NCBI GenBank assembly: GCA_904395885.1
Contig: CAJFOF010000032.1
Location: 1 to 56,603, forward strand
Direction of reading: 5' to 3'
From: an uncultured Lachnospiraceae bacterium
GTDB taxonomy: Bacteria; Bacillota; Clostridia; Lachnospirales; Lachnospiraceae
DNA: 56,603 nt
The notes below the pieces were generated by a model. That model ran no database searches and was not told where the DNA came from. It was given only the letters and a program-made list of their open reading frames with translations. Shown piece after piece: positions 43,233-51,409 of the stretch. Each line of letters begins with the position of its first letter. Within the stretch, counting starts at the first letter, position 1. Position numbers and translations under genes: made by a program.

Positions 43233-44096
43233 CTATTTTACCTCAACCAGCTCAATGCGGAAGTTCAGCTCCTTGCCTGCCATCTCATGATTGGCATCAA
43301 AGGTAATCGTGGCCTCATCCTTGGCCACCACCTTCACCGGGAAGGGCTGTCCATACTCATTAGACAGATATGCCTGCTGGCCTGCCTCCAGATTCTCGGA
43401 TCCTGGAAGCTGGGCAATCTCTATGGTGAAAATAGCATTCGGGTCCGGCATGCCGTAGGCATCCTCGGGCATCAGATGCACATCCATCACCTGTCCCACT
43501 TCCATATTCGCCACAGCCGCGTCAAAGCCCCGGATCATCTGGCCTACACCGCAGATGAACTCCAGCGGCTCTCCCCGGTCATAAGAAGAGTCAAACTGCG
43601 TTCCGTCGTTAAAGGTACCTCTGTAGTGAGTGCGGCAGGTCTTTCCCACATTGCGCCCCGTGATCGCAGGCCGGGAGCCACATCCGCCGCCGCAGCCCCC
43701 TCCGCAGCTTTCCTGACAGGAATGGCCTTCCTCATGGCCTCCGCAACTGTGTCCTTCCTCGTGGTGATGATGGTCACAGTTTGCTCCGGAGGATACCAGT
43801 TCTCCTCTCAGGTAGGCCATCACAGCCTGGTCTGCATCTCCCGCCGCTCCGGCACAAAGCTCCACACCGGCTTCTTCCAGAGCTGCCTGAGCTCCACCGC
43901 CAATTCCGCCGCAGATAAGCACATCCACTTTCTGTTCTGCCAGAACTCCTGCCAGCGCTCCGTGTCCAACGCCGCCTGAGCCAATCACTTGGCTGGAAAC
44001 CACCTTTCCGTCTTCTACTTCATATACCTTGAACGTTTCTGTTCTGCCAAAATGCTGGAAAATATTTCCGTTATCATAAGTTACTGCTATCTTCAT
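43233..44096 (-). CDS. fusion of NifX/Fe-Mo cofactor-binding domain with SlyD-like FKBP prolyl isomerase
   Basis: A 287-residue two-domain protein. Residues 1-100 are a dinitrogenase Fe-Mo cofactor-binding (NifX/NifB C-terminal) domain: MKIAVTYDNGNIFQHFG and VDVLICGGIGGGAQAALEEAGV. A Cys/His-rich linker (CDHHHHEEGHSCGGHEE and CGGGCGGGCG, about 108-142) could bind metal. Residues about 150-287 are an FKBP with an inserted flap (YRGTFNDGTQFDSSYDRG, FICGVGQMIRGFDAAV, MPEDAYGMPD, ANHEMAGKELNF), as in SlyD. It ends in LVEVK. The ATG at 44096 has GGAGG 8 bases upstream. A metal-handling chaperone is a fair guess; no nitrogenase genes are nearby. Confidence 0.88.
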   Translation of the reverse strand: MKIAVTYDNGNIFQHFGRTETFKVYEVEDGKVVSSQVIGSGGVGHGALAGVLAEQKVDVLICGGIGGGAQAALEEAGVELCAGAAGDADQAVMAYLRGELVSSGANCDHHHHEEGHSCGGHEEGHSCQESCGGGCGGGCGSRPAITGRNVGKTCRTHYRGTFNDGTQFDSSYDRGEPLEFICGVGQMIRGFDAAVANMEVGQVMDVHLMPEDAYGMPDPNAIFTIEIAQLPGSENLEAGQQAYLSNEYGQPFPVKVVAKDEATITFDANHEMAGKELNFRIELVEVK

Positions 44097-44199
44097 CTTA
44101 AAATCCTCCATTTTTCTGCAGTGTTTTATACCGCGCTGTAAACAACAGTATACCCTGTTCTGCCCACAATAGCAACGTTTTATTATATCTGCCAATCGC

Positions 44200-44799
44200 T
44201 TATCCTGACAGCTCAAAAATCACGATTCTTTCCCTGGAATCATTTCCCGGAAACAGATCTTTGCAGTCAATTTCGTCCAGAAAAGCCAGCTCCTCCACCG
44301 TCATCAGCCATGACATGTAGTCATCTGACGGATAATAAAAGAACAGCCGAACCTCTCTGGGAGCCTCATACCAGGATTTCAAAATCCGGACAAGAACCTT
44401 CTGAAGAATCTCTACAGAAAAGGGATTGAAGAAATAAATTCGATCCACGCTCTCCGGCACCGGATAAGTTTCCGCATTGGCCATCTGAAACTCTGTCCGG
44501 CCTGCCGAAACCGCGCTTTTTTGATTTTCTTCTGCTTTTTCAAAAATCCGGCTGTCGTACTCGACTCCGATGGTACGGCATCTGGTCTGCCAGGCCAGAA
44601 AAAAGTCCACCCGACCTTTGCCGCAGCCATAGTCCAGTAGAGTATTTCCTTTTCGGATATAGCCGGCATTGGCCAGGCGCTCCAGCACAGAATAGGGCGT
44701 GGGTTCGTAGGGAAAACGGTACTGATCGGAATGGGAATCGTCCCGGCCTGTGGTCCTGATATGGAGAAGCCTGTCATACTTTTCTTCCGTCATCTGCAT
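44200..44799 (-). CDS. class I SAM-dependent methyltransferase
   Basis: A 199-residue Rossmann-fold methyltransferase. The SAM motif I is LLDYGCGKGRVDFFLAWQ near residue 55, with an acidic VEYDSRIFEKAEEN after strand 2 and DRIYFFNPFSVEIL as the motif IV region. The N terminus is rich in Arg and His. The substrate cannot be inferred; the NPF is suggestive of N-methylation only weakly. It begins 3 bases after the thpR stop, so the two are co-transcribed. Confidence 0.8.
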   Translation of the reverse strand: MQMTEEKYDRLLHIRTTGRDDSHSDQYRFPYEPTPYSVLERLANAGYIRKGNTLLDYGCGKGRVDFFLAWQTRCRTIGVEYDSRIFEKAEENQKSAVSAGRTEFQMANAETYPVPESVDRIYFFNPFSVEILQKVLVRILKSWYEAPREVRLFFYYPSDDYMSWLMTVEELAFLDEIDCKDLFPGNDSRERIVIFELSG

Positions 44800-44802
44800 A
44801 CC

Positions 44803-45288
44803 TTACAGCTCCCGATATACGGTTTTGCCATTGCGGAACTCCGACTTCATAAGCGAAACCTTTGTGACCGTCATATCCGTTTTCGGAAGATGGACCTGAT
44901 AAGACTTCTTTGCGGAGACCTTCCGAATCAGGGTAATATGGGGGATAAATTTATCATTTTCAAAAGGAATCCCCTCTTCTTTCAGGGCTGCCCGCAGGTC
45001 TTTCACATAGGCGCTCAGCTTCTGGTTTCCTTTTACACCGGCCCAGAGAAGATTCCCAAAATTCCCCTTCTCCGAAAGAGTCAGCCGAAACCTGGGAAGA
45101 GGAACCCGTTCCAGCACTTGTTTCACTTTCTTCGGATCGTCATATTCCCCGATGAAAGCCAGGGTCATATGCAAATTTTCCGCCGGAACATAGTTGCCCT
45201 CCACACCCTGTTTTTTCAGATCGTGCATACAGGCGACCAGCGCCTTCTGCATTTCCGGCGAAAGGAGAATCGCGACAAACAGTCTCAT
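44803..45288 (-). CDS. thpR: RNA 2',3'-cyclic phosphodiesterase (2'-5' RNA ligase family)
   Basis: A 161-residue 2H phosphoesterase. The two catalytic HxTx motifs are HMTLAFIG near residue 45 and HITLIRK near residue 127. It begins MRLFVAILLSP, typical of LigT/ThpR. It hydrolyses cyclic phosphodiesters at RNA ends. The ATG at 45288 is used with AGGAAGG upstream; a GTG three codons earlier is less well placed. Confidence 0.93.
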   Translation of the reverse strand: MRLFVAILLSPEMQKALVACMHDLKKQGVEGNYVPAENLHMTLAFIGEYDDPKKVKQVLERVPLPRFRLTLSEKGNFGNLLWAGVKGNQKLSAYVKDLRAALKEEGIPFENDKFIPHITLIRKVSAKKSYQVHLPKTDMTVTKVSLMKSEFRNGKTVYREL

Positions 45289-45386
45289 TGTCTGCACCTT
45301 CCTCTGCTCTATTTCTACTTTTTCTCATACTATAATAGCAGATAATACGTCAAAGGGGAATCATTATTCTTATCTGAAAATACCAC

Positions 45387-45425
45387 AAAGGGCCACAGGA
45401 AACTCTCGTATCCCTGTGACCCTTT
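45387..45425 (-). terminator. terminator after the small membrane protein
   Basis: A 13-bp stem (AAAGGGTCACAGG with CCTGTGGCCCTTT, one mismatch or G-U) and 13-base loop just after the stop at 45442. The T tract beyond it is weak (GTGGTATTTTC). Confidence 0.55.
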
Positions 45426-45441
45426 ATGTAACGATGAAAAA

Positions 45442-45810
45442 TTAGTGGATCCCTTTGGTCAGCGGGATCAGCATCAGCAGAACGACGATTCCGACCAGGC
45501 CAATCACAATACCCAGAATCATTCTGCCAAATACCATAGACAGGCACATACCAACACCAAACAAAAGTGCACCCAACACGCCGACAACGATGCTGCCCAC
45601 AGTCTTCCCACTGATCCTGATGGGTTCCTTTCCTTCCATTTTCCGCCATACCATAGCGGTAATCAGCAGGACGACAAGGCCAACAACACCGCAGACAATA
45701 CCCTGATTGAACATTCCCCACTCCGGAAGCAGCGCCATACACATGCCCAGTGCAAAGAATACCACACCAATGGTTCCCAGAATCAATGCTATAAAGTTAC
45801 TTTTTTTCAT
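45442..45810 (-). CDS. small four-helix membrane protein of unknown function
   Basis: 122 residues with four hydrophobic helices (about 5-28, 34-52, 68-88, 92-114) and short loops; there is no recognisable enzymatic motif. I do not recognise a named family beyond the general look of small Gly-rich membrane proteins seen in Lachnospiraceae. AGGAGG precedes the ATG. Its upstream region carries a 20-nt element almost identical to one in the promoter of the D-amino-acid operon, suggesting shared control. Confidence 0.75.
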   Translation of the reverse strand: MKKSNFIALILGTIGVVFFALGMCMALLPEWGMFNQGIVCGVVGLVVLLITAMVWRKMEGKEPIRISGKTVGSIVVGVLGALLFGVGMCLSMVFGRMILGIVIGLVGIVVLLMLIPLTKGIH

Positions 45811-45896
45811 CTCGATTTCCTCCTAATCAACTTTTGTTTTTAATGGGCGCTTCCCATCAACTGAGAATACTATATCCCTCCTTTGTTGCTTTCATA

Positions 45897-45916
45897 TTTA
45901 ACTTTTGTTTCTGGAA
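45897..45916. promoter_or_regulatory. shared regulatory element, copy 1
   Basis: TTTAAC-TT-TTGTTTCTGGAA on the plus strand. It matches 18 of 20 bases with 50470-50489 in the D-amino-acid operon promoter. It lies 86 bases upstream of the small membrane protein ATG. Confidence 0.55.
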
Positions 45917-45943
45917 TATTAAAATCAGCGTTAAAACGGACCA

Positions 45944-45987
45944 TAAAAAATGGGAGCCGGTCTCAGTAGAAATAAGACCAGCCCCCG
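45944..45987 (-). terminator. terminator of the D-amino-acid operon
   Basis: Minus strand 12-bp stem (GGGGGCTGGTCT with AGACCGGCTCCC, two G-U pairs), 11-base loop and a TTTTTT tract, beginning about 20 bases after the dsdA stop. Confidence 0.85.
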
Positions 45988-46007
45988 TTATATAAGGTGA
46001 TGTGTGA

Positions 46008-47372
46008 TTATAACAATGCTTTTCCTTTTTCGTAATAGGTTTTCATCTCAGCCTCCGGCACCATGCTGCCTCCGGTAACCCAGATCAGATGAGTCCCTTT
46101 ACTCTCTGCTGCCGCCAGGCCCGTCGCTTCCAGATAGTTCTGGAAATCCGGAAAATGACTCTTCAGCAGCGGGCCGTACATGCCGGCCAGAGCGCTGGGT
46201 TCCAGGTAAATCCCCTCAGAGTCTGCCATCAGCGCCAGCATCTGGTACATGCGTCCATCATCCAGAGAATAGCAGCCATCCATAAACGGCCGCATCAGCG
46301 CGCCGACGAAACCGGACGCCCGGCCTACTGCCAGACCATCTGCAATAGTGAGATTGTCTACACCAAAGTCCTGTACGCTCACTTCACTGTTTTTCCCGGT
46401 CGCCATTCCCAGCATCATGCAGCAAGAATGTGTGGGTTCGGCAAAAAAGCAGTGAACATGATCACCAAACATAAGCTTCAATCCAAAGGCAACTCCTCCC
46501 GGTCCTCCGCCTACTCCACAGGGCAGATAGACAAATAGCGGGTGATCCTTATCGACGACAATCTCTTCCTCCTCAAACTGCTTTTTCAGTCTGAGAGCAG
46601 CTACGGAATATCCCAAAAACAGTGTCTGAGAATTTTCATCGTCAACAAAATAGCAGTAAGGATCGTTTTCAGCCTGACGCCTTCCCTCTTTTACAGCAAC
46701 ACTGTAATCGGACTCATATTCTTTCACAATCACACCTTTGCTCCGCAGCATATCTTTCTTCCACTGGCGGGCATCGGCAGACATGTGGACGGTTACCTTG
46801 AACCCTAGTTTTGCGCTCATAATCCCAATGGAAAGGCCCAGATTACCTGTGGAACCGACCCCAATAGAGTATTGGGAGAACAGCTTCCGAAATTCTTCGG
46901 TGTCAAAAACCTCATAGCTGTCGCCTTCGTGAAGCATCCCATTTTCGATAGCAATATCTTCTGCGTGCTTCAGAACCTCATATATGCCGCCTCTGGCCTT
47001 AATTGAGCCGGAAACTGCCAAATGGCTGTCCAGCTTAGCCCACAGTTCCCCGGAAATCTCATTTTTATCCCAGGCTTCCAGAGCTTCTTTCATCTTCGGA
47101 ATCCTCTTCAGCGGGGATTCGATGATACCATGGGCCGGAGCAGTCTCCGGAAACGCTTTCGCAAAGTATGGCGCAAACCGCTCCAGACGGCGACTGGCGT
47201 CCAGCACATCCTCCATTGTCAGTTGGCAGTTCTTTACCGCCTCCTCGCAGGGAATCTTATCCGGATTGATCCAGACTGTTTCTTTCAGACTGCGAATATC
47301 CTTCACCACAGGATATTCCCTCTCCCACTCTTCCCATGTTTTTCCTAAAACCAACTGTTGTTTATTTTCCAT
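46008..47372 (-). CDS. dsdA: D-serine ammonia-lyase
   Basis: A 454-residue fold-type II PLP enzyme that converts D-serine to pyruvate and ammonia. The PLP lysine is Lys125 in [14 protein letters not shown]. The phosphate loop is [14 protein letters not shown], with [15 protein letters not shown] and [15 protein letters not shown]. Length and order match DsdA rather than threonine deaminase. It is last in the deacylase-permease-dsdA operon, 29 bases after the permease gene, with a strong terminator behind it. Confidence 0.94.
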   Translation of the reverse strand: MENKQQLVLGKTWEEWEREYPVVKDIRSLKETVWINPDKIPCEEAVKNCQLTMEDVLDASRRLERFAPYFAKAFPETAPAHGIIESPLKRIPKMKEALEAWDKNEISGELWAKLDSHLAVSGSIKARGGIYEVLKHAEDIAIENGMLHEGDSYEVFDTEEFRKLFSQYSIGVGSTGNLGLSIGIMSAKLGFKVTVHMSADARQWKKDMLRSKGVIVKEYESDYSVAVKEGRRQAENDPYCYFVDDENSQTLFLGYSVAALRLKKQFEEEEIVVDKDHPLFVYLPCGVGGGPGGVAFGLKLMFGDHVHCFFAEPTHSCCMMLGMATGKNSEVSVQDFGVDNLTIADGLAVGRASGFVGALMRPFMDGCYSLDDGRMYQMLALMADSEGIYLEPSALAGMYGPLLKSHFPDFQNYLEATGLAAAESKGTHLIWVTGGSMVPEAEMKTYYEKGKALL

Positions 47373-47401
47373 AATTGCCTCTTTTCATGCAATTTTTTAA
47401 T

Positions 47402-48733
47402 TTAGAACATTCCAGGCAGTACCCCGGAGAACATATTCAATATAATTACTACCACAAAACCTACCAAGCTGGCAAGTGTTGTCGGCCACGTCGTCGCTAC
47501 AAACGCTTCATTTACAGAGATATTGCTGTATCTGGTCGGAATCCAGAAAGCTGCGTCTGTCGGAAGGGTAAGACCTACAGTACCCACGCAGATAGCCAGA
47601 CCTACCGTTACAGGAGAGATGCCTGTCGTCAACGCCATGGGACCTACGATTGATACCGTAGTCAGCATTGCCACTGTCGCAGAACCAACCGCCGCACGGA
47701 TGATCATCGCCAGTACAAAAGCCAGAAGGATAACCGGAATATTCATTCTGGAAAGCAGCTCTACCAGAGCGTCCCCCAGACCACTTGCCTGCAGCACGGT
47801 ACCGAAGCAGTTGCCGCATCCGATAACCATCAGAATATTACCCATAGAATCTGATACTTTATCGATATAGTTCCACAGTGTCGGACTTGATGCCGGAACC
47901 AGATACTTCCGCAGCACAACGCCGGTTACCATCATTGCGATAAACAGTGCGACGTTGTTGTCTCCAAGGAAGGTAAATGCGATATTCAGCATATTCTCTG
48001 CCGGAAGAATAATGCTGCACACAGACTTAATAATAATCAGGACAATGGGAAGGGCAATCAGGCCCAGGGTCAATCCTGCTGAGGGCTTCGTCGGGTCTGC
48101 TTTCAGAAGTTCATCATTGTTCAGCAGTTCTTCCACTTCAGCCTTCTGCTTCTCACGATCCGCCGAACTCATCCTGCGATTTAAAAAGTTCGCATACTGC
48201 CATCCGCAGATAAGGCTGGCCGGAAGAGATACGATAATTCCATAAATAATAAACCAGCCAACATCTGCTCCGATCTGTCCGGCTACCGCCAATGGTCCCG
48301 GTGTAGGAGCTACAACGCAGTGGGTCAGTAAAAGTCCGGTAAACAGAGCCGCTACATAAGCAGGGGTTTTCTTTCTCGTCAGTTTCTGCAAACTGGTGAC
48401 AAGGGGATTCAAAGTGATGTACGCAGAGCCGAAATAAACCGGGATAGAAACGATAAAACCGGCAAGATTCAGGGCCAGCATATCATTTTTCTTTCCAAAC
48501 GTTCTCAAAAGACCTTTTGCCATCTCCTCCATTCCGCCTGAGTCGCCCAGCATCATACCGAAGATGCCACCAAACAGAATTAGCAGACCAATACTGGTCA
48601 TAATGCTTCCGAAACCACTGGTCAGAAGGCTGGTTGTTTCAGACAGCGGGATTCCACACAAAATTCCCATCAAAATCGCGCATACAAACAGGGAGACACC
48701 AGGGCTTACCTTAAACACGATCAAGGATATCAA
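47402..48733 (-). CDS. GntP-family permease (gluconate/D-serine type)
   Basis: A 443-residue GntP-family symporter with about twelve hydrophobic segments (GSAYITLNPLVTSLQKLTRK, then VVAPTPGPLAVAGQIGADVGW and IRAAVGSATVAMLTTVSIVGP). GntP members include gluconate permeases and the D-serine permease DsdX. The location before dsdA favours a D-amino acid or N-acyl-D-amino acid. The start appears to be a TTG with AGGAAG upstream; an in-frame stop lies only four codons before it, so the N terminus is slightly shorter than usual and deserves checking. Confidence 0.88.
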   Translation of the reverse strand: MISLIVFKVSPGVSLFVCAILMGILCGIPLSETTSLLTSGFGSIMTSIGLLILFGGIFGMMLGDSGGMEEMAKGLLRTFGKKNDMLALNLAGFIVSIPVYFGSAYITLNPLVTSLQKLTRKKTPAYVAALFTGLLLTHCVVAPTPGPLAVAGQIGADVGWFIIYGIIVSLPASLICGWQYANFLNRRMSSADREKQKAEVEELLNNDELLKADPTKPSAGLTLGLIALPIVLIIIKSVCSIILPAENMLNIAFTFLGDNNVALFIAMMVTGVVLRKYLVPASSPTLWNYIDKVSDSMGNILMVIGCGNCFGTVLQASGLGDALVELLSRMNIPVILLAFVLAMIIRAAVGSATVAMLTTVSIVGPMALTTGISPVTVGLAICVGTVGLTLPTDAAFWIPTRYSNISVNEAFVATTWPTTLASLVGFVVVIILNMFSGVLPGMF

Positions 48734-48785
48734 AAGTCTTCCTAATTAGAACCGCCGTTACGCGACAAGTCCATTTTTCAAACCA

Positions 48786-50378
48786 TTATGCATTGTGGCG
48801 AATCATCTTTCCAGGCATTGCTCCCGTAAACTTCTTATCGTGATATACAAGCTCGCCGTTCACGAACACGTAATCGATGCCTTCTGTAATGCTGTTAGAA
48901 TTGCTGTAGGTTGCTGTATCCTGAAGACGGTCATAATCAAAGATCACAAGGTCTGCATCGTAACCTTCCCGCACAAAACCTTTATTCTTTACCAGCAGGT
49001 ATTCAGCCGTCTGCCCTGTCATCTTGTGAATGATCTCCTCCAGGCTCATGATTCCTTTTTCTTTCACGAAGTAGGTAATCGCGTGGGGGAAGGTTCCGCT
49101 TGCTCTCGGATGGCCTTTTTCCTTCCAGCTTCTGGTCAGTCCATCGCTTCCCACAACACAGTAGGGATCCTGAATGATCTCGCACACATCCTCATCACAC
49201 ATGCTGCTGTATACGCCACCGGTCTCACAATTATTGGCTACGCACAGATCAAAGAATGCCTCCCATGGATCCTTACCGATCTCAGCCGCATACTCTGTGA
49301 TGAATTTTCCTTCCGCCTCCGGGGTCTTGGGAGATGAGTAGACGTAGACGCCACCCCAGCCGCCTGCATTCAGATAATAATTGTCGTAAGGCGTCTCCGG
49401 ATCTTCCATCTCTGCTTTCAGTTTCTTTCTAAACTCCGGGTCTTTCAGTTTTTCTGTCATAGACTTGAAGCCATTCTCAAAATACCACGGCGGCATGCAC
49501 GCGTTCAAGGTTGTCATATTGCAAGTATAGGGATACTGATCGCAAATGACCTCGATTCCCTCTTCTCTTGCCTCGTGAATCAGGCGGAGAGTCTCCTTCT
49601 GCTTACCCCAGTTTGGCTTACCCAACATTTTGTGGTGAGAAATATCCACCCGAACTCCTGCCTGACGTCCTACGTTGATTGTTTCTTTCACAGCATCAAC
49701 AATCTCGTTAGATTCGTTTCTCATATGGCTCGCATAAATTCCATTGTAGGGAGCAATCACTTTCGCCAGCTCGATGATCTCCTTTTCCTCTGCATAACAG
49801 CTAGGTGTATAAATCAGTCCGGTGGAAAAGCCTGCAGCTCCGGCTTCCATAGCTTCCTTTAAAATAGATTTCATCTTCTCCAGTTCTTCCTCTGTGGCCG
49901 GACGGTTTGCCATGCCCATAGCGGCAATTCTCAAGCTGCTGTGGCCTACATACATTTTAACATTTGCTGTCAAAGGCTGCTTATCTGCCCACTCAAGCCA
50001 GCGGCTGTAACTGGACCAGTTGACCATATCGTCCGGGAAGGAAGTGGTTCCCATGGAGAGCAGGCTCTGGATATCTGCCAGATTATCTTTGGATACCGGT
50101 GTCATAGACAGACCGCACTGGCCGACAATTTCTGTCGTTACTCCCTGAGTGGTCTTAAACAGATGGGCATCCTCTGTCCCCAGTATCAAATCGCCATGGG
50201 AATGAGCGTCAATAAATCCAGGGCATACAACTCGTCCGTCTGCATCAATTACGCTCTTTGCTTCCTCATCGCCCTGAGCCATGATAATCTTGCCGTCCTG
50301 AATGCCTACACTTCCCGGATAAGCCGGTGCTCCGCTGCCGTCAATTATCTTTGCATTCTTAATCAACACATCCAACAT
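48786..50378 (-). CDS. N-acyl-D-amino-acid deacylase (amidohydrolase)
   Basis: A 530-residue D-aminoacylase-type amidohydrolase. Metal ligands are visible: VCPGFIDAHSHGDLIL near residue 56, the GLIYTPSCYAEEKEII segment with the bridging cysteine near 195, SHMRNESNEIVDAV, DISHHKMLGK and a late VVGSDGLTRSW aspartate. It frees D-amino acids from N-acyl forms, which then feed the permease and dsdA steps (order of transport and hydrolysis unclear; no signal peptide, so the enzyme is cytoplasmic). AGGAG precedes the ATG. First gene of its operon. Confidence 0.92.
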   Translation of the reverse strand: MLDVLIKNAKIIDGSGAPAYPGSVGIQDGKIIMAQGDEEAKSVIDADGRVVCPGFIDAHSHGDLILGTEDAHLFKTTQGVTTEIVGQCGLSMTPVSKDNLADIQSLLSMGTTSFPDDMVNWSSYSRWLEWADKQPLTANVKMYVGHSSLRIAAMGMANRPATEEELEKMKSILKEAMEAGAAGFSTGLIYTPSCYAEEKEIIELAKVIAPYNGIYASHMRNESNEIVDAVKETINVGRQAGVRVDISHHKMLGKPNWGKQKETLRLIHEAREEGIEVICDQYPYTCNMTTLNACMPPWYFENGFKSMTEKLKDPEFRKKLKAEMEDPETPYDNYYLNAGGWGGVYVYSSPKTPEAEGKFITEYAAEIGKDPWEAFFDLCVANNCETGGVYSSMCDEDVCEIIQDPYCVVGSDGLTRSWKEKGHPRASGTFPHAITYFVKEKGIMSLEEIIHKMTGQTAEYLLVKNKGFVREGYDADLVIFDYDRLQDTATYSNSNSITEGIDYVFVNGELVYHDKKFTGAMPGKMIRHNA

Positions 50379-50442
50379 TTGTATTCTCCTTCCTTTCCTC
50401 GTGATCCTTCACCTTTTCCAGGCGGTCTCCATCCTTGTACCT

Positions 50443-50456
50443 TTGTTTCGAAACAA
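50443..50456. promoter_or_regulatory. perfect 14-bp palindrome, candidate operator
   Basis: TTGTTTCGAAACAA lies about 12 bases downstream of the -10 box of the D-amino-acid operon. The half-site TTGTTTC recurs at 50478-50484 inside the promoter spacer and at 45905-45911. This is the likely binding site of the divergently encoded XRE-cupin regulator. Confidence 0.6.
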
Positions 50457-50467
50457 CTGTTAAGTAT

Positions 50468-50496
50468 AGTTTAACACTTGTTTCTGGAAATGTCAA
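50468..50496 (-). promoter_or_regulatory. sigma-A promoter of the D-amino-acid operon
   Basis: Minus strand TTGACA (50496-50491), exactly 17 bases, TAAACT (50473-50468). The spacer contains the shared 20-nt element 50470-50489. Confidence 0.75.
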
Positions 50497-50811
50497 CTAA
50501 CTTTAAGTCTATATCTTGCTTTTTATGAGCGTTTTTGCCAAACTGATTCTGTTTTTATTGAAATATAGCAGATTTTTTCAGATTTTTTTATTCATTTAGT
50601 TAATTTTATCTTTTACAAAATTATATATACTTAACACTTTTTAATGACTGCAGCAAATCTTTCCCCAAAACGCTAAAAATATGGTACAATGAGCCTTGCA
50701 GAGCTTCGTGCTTGCACAAGAAGCTCTATAAGGCGAATGCTTCATCGAGCCGACAGGCGAGATGATACAAGGAATTGAATCCGAAGAAATAAGAGAAAGG
50801 AGTTTTCCCCT

Positions 50812-51366
50812 GTGGAAGATTTAAATATTGGAAAAAAAGTTCAGAAATTAAGAATCCAGAATGGAATTTCTGTCAGAAAACTGTCGTCTATTGCAGGAAT
50901 TACCCCTTCTATGCTCAGTCAGATTGAAAATGAGCAGGTAAATCCATCTATCAATACGCTGAGAGCCATTGCCTCCGCCCTCAACGCTCCTCTGTATCAT
51001 TTTTTCAAAGAAGACTCTGAGGATCACCCTGTGGTGACCCCCGATTCCCGGAAAACCATCGGCAGAAAAGACGAGCCTGATGTGCTCTATGAACTGCTCA
51101 CCCCTGACACCCGGGGGAGCATCGAATTTTGTATGATGGTCATTCCGGCAAACAGCAGTTCCAACTTAACCCCCAAAAGTCACACTGGAGAAGAAGTTGC
51201 TTTCCTGTATTCCGGAGAATCTGTAGATCTGGAGATTAATTCCCGGATCTATACTCTGCGGCAGGGAGACAGTGTCAGGATCCCCCCGCAGAGTCTTCAC
51301 ATCTGGCATAACAGAAGAAACACACCTGTACAGGTTATTTTTGCTATTACACCGCCTTCTTTCTAA
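50812..51366 (+). CDS. XRE-family regulator with C-terminal cupin domain
   Basis: A 184-residue two-domain regulator. HTH_3 at about residues 7-62 (KLRIQNGISVRKLSSIAGI, then SQIENEQVNPSINTLRAIA). A cupin at about 105-180 (SHTGEEVAFLYSGESVDLEI, LRQGDSVRIPPQSLHIWHN) would bind a small effector. The start is a GTG with AAAGGAG 9 bases upstream. It is divergent from the D-amino-acid operon and is its obvious candidate regulator, sensing a D-amino acid or derivative (inference). Confidence 0.92.
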   Translation: MEDLNIGKKVQKLRIQNGISVRKLSSIAGITPSMLSQIENEQVNPSINTLRAIASALNAPLYHFFKEDSEDHPVVTPDSRKTIGRKDEPDVLYELLTPDTRGSIEFCMMVIPANSSSNLTPKSHTGEEVAFLYSGESVDLEINSRIYTLRQGDSVRIPPQSLHIWHNRRNTPVQVIFAITPPSF

Positions 51367-51409
51367 ATCTGCAGTCCCTGTCTGCACACCAAAGGCGGCG
51401 AAGCACCGC

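Larger units (their letters stand above)
50379..50811. other. divergent regulatory region between D-amino-acid operon and XRE-cupin regulator
   Basis: This 433-base AT-rich region has no gene. It holds the operon promoter (50468-50496), a 14-bp palindrome (50443-50456), the shared 20-nt element, a long A/T stretch at 50520-50640 and a possible rightward -10 TACAAT at 50685-50690. It also has an 8-bp hairpin at 50700-50727 (AGAGCTTC with GAAGCTCT) in the leader of the regulator gene. Confidence 0.6.
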
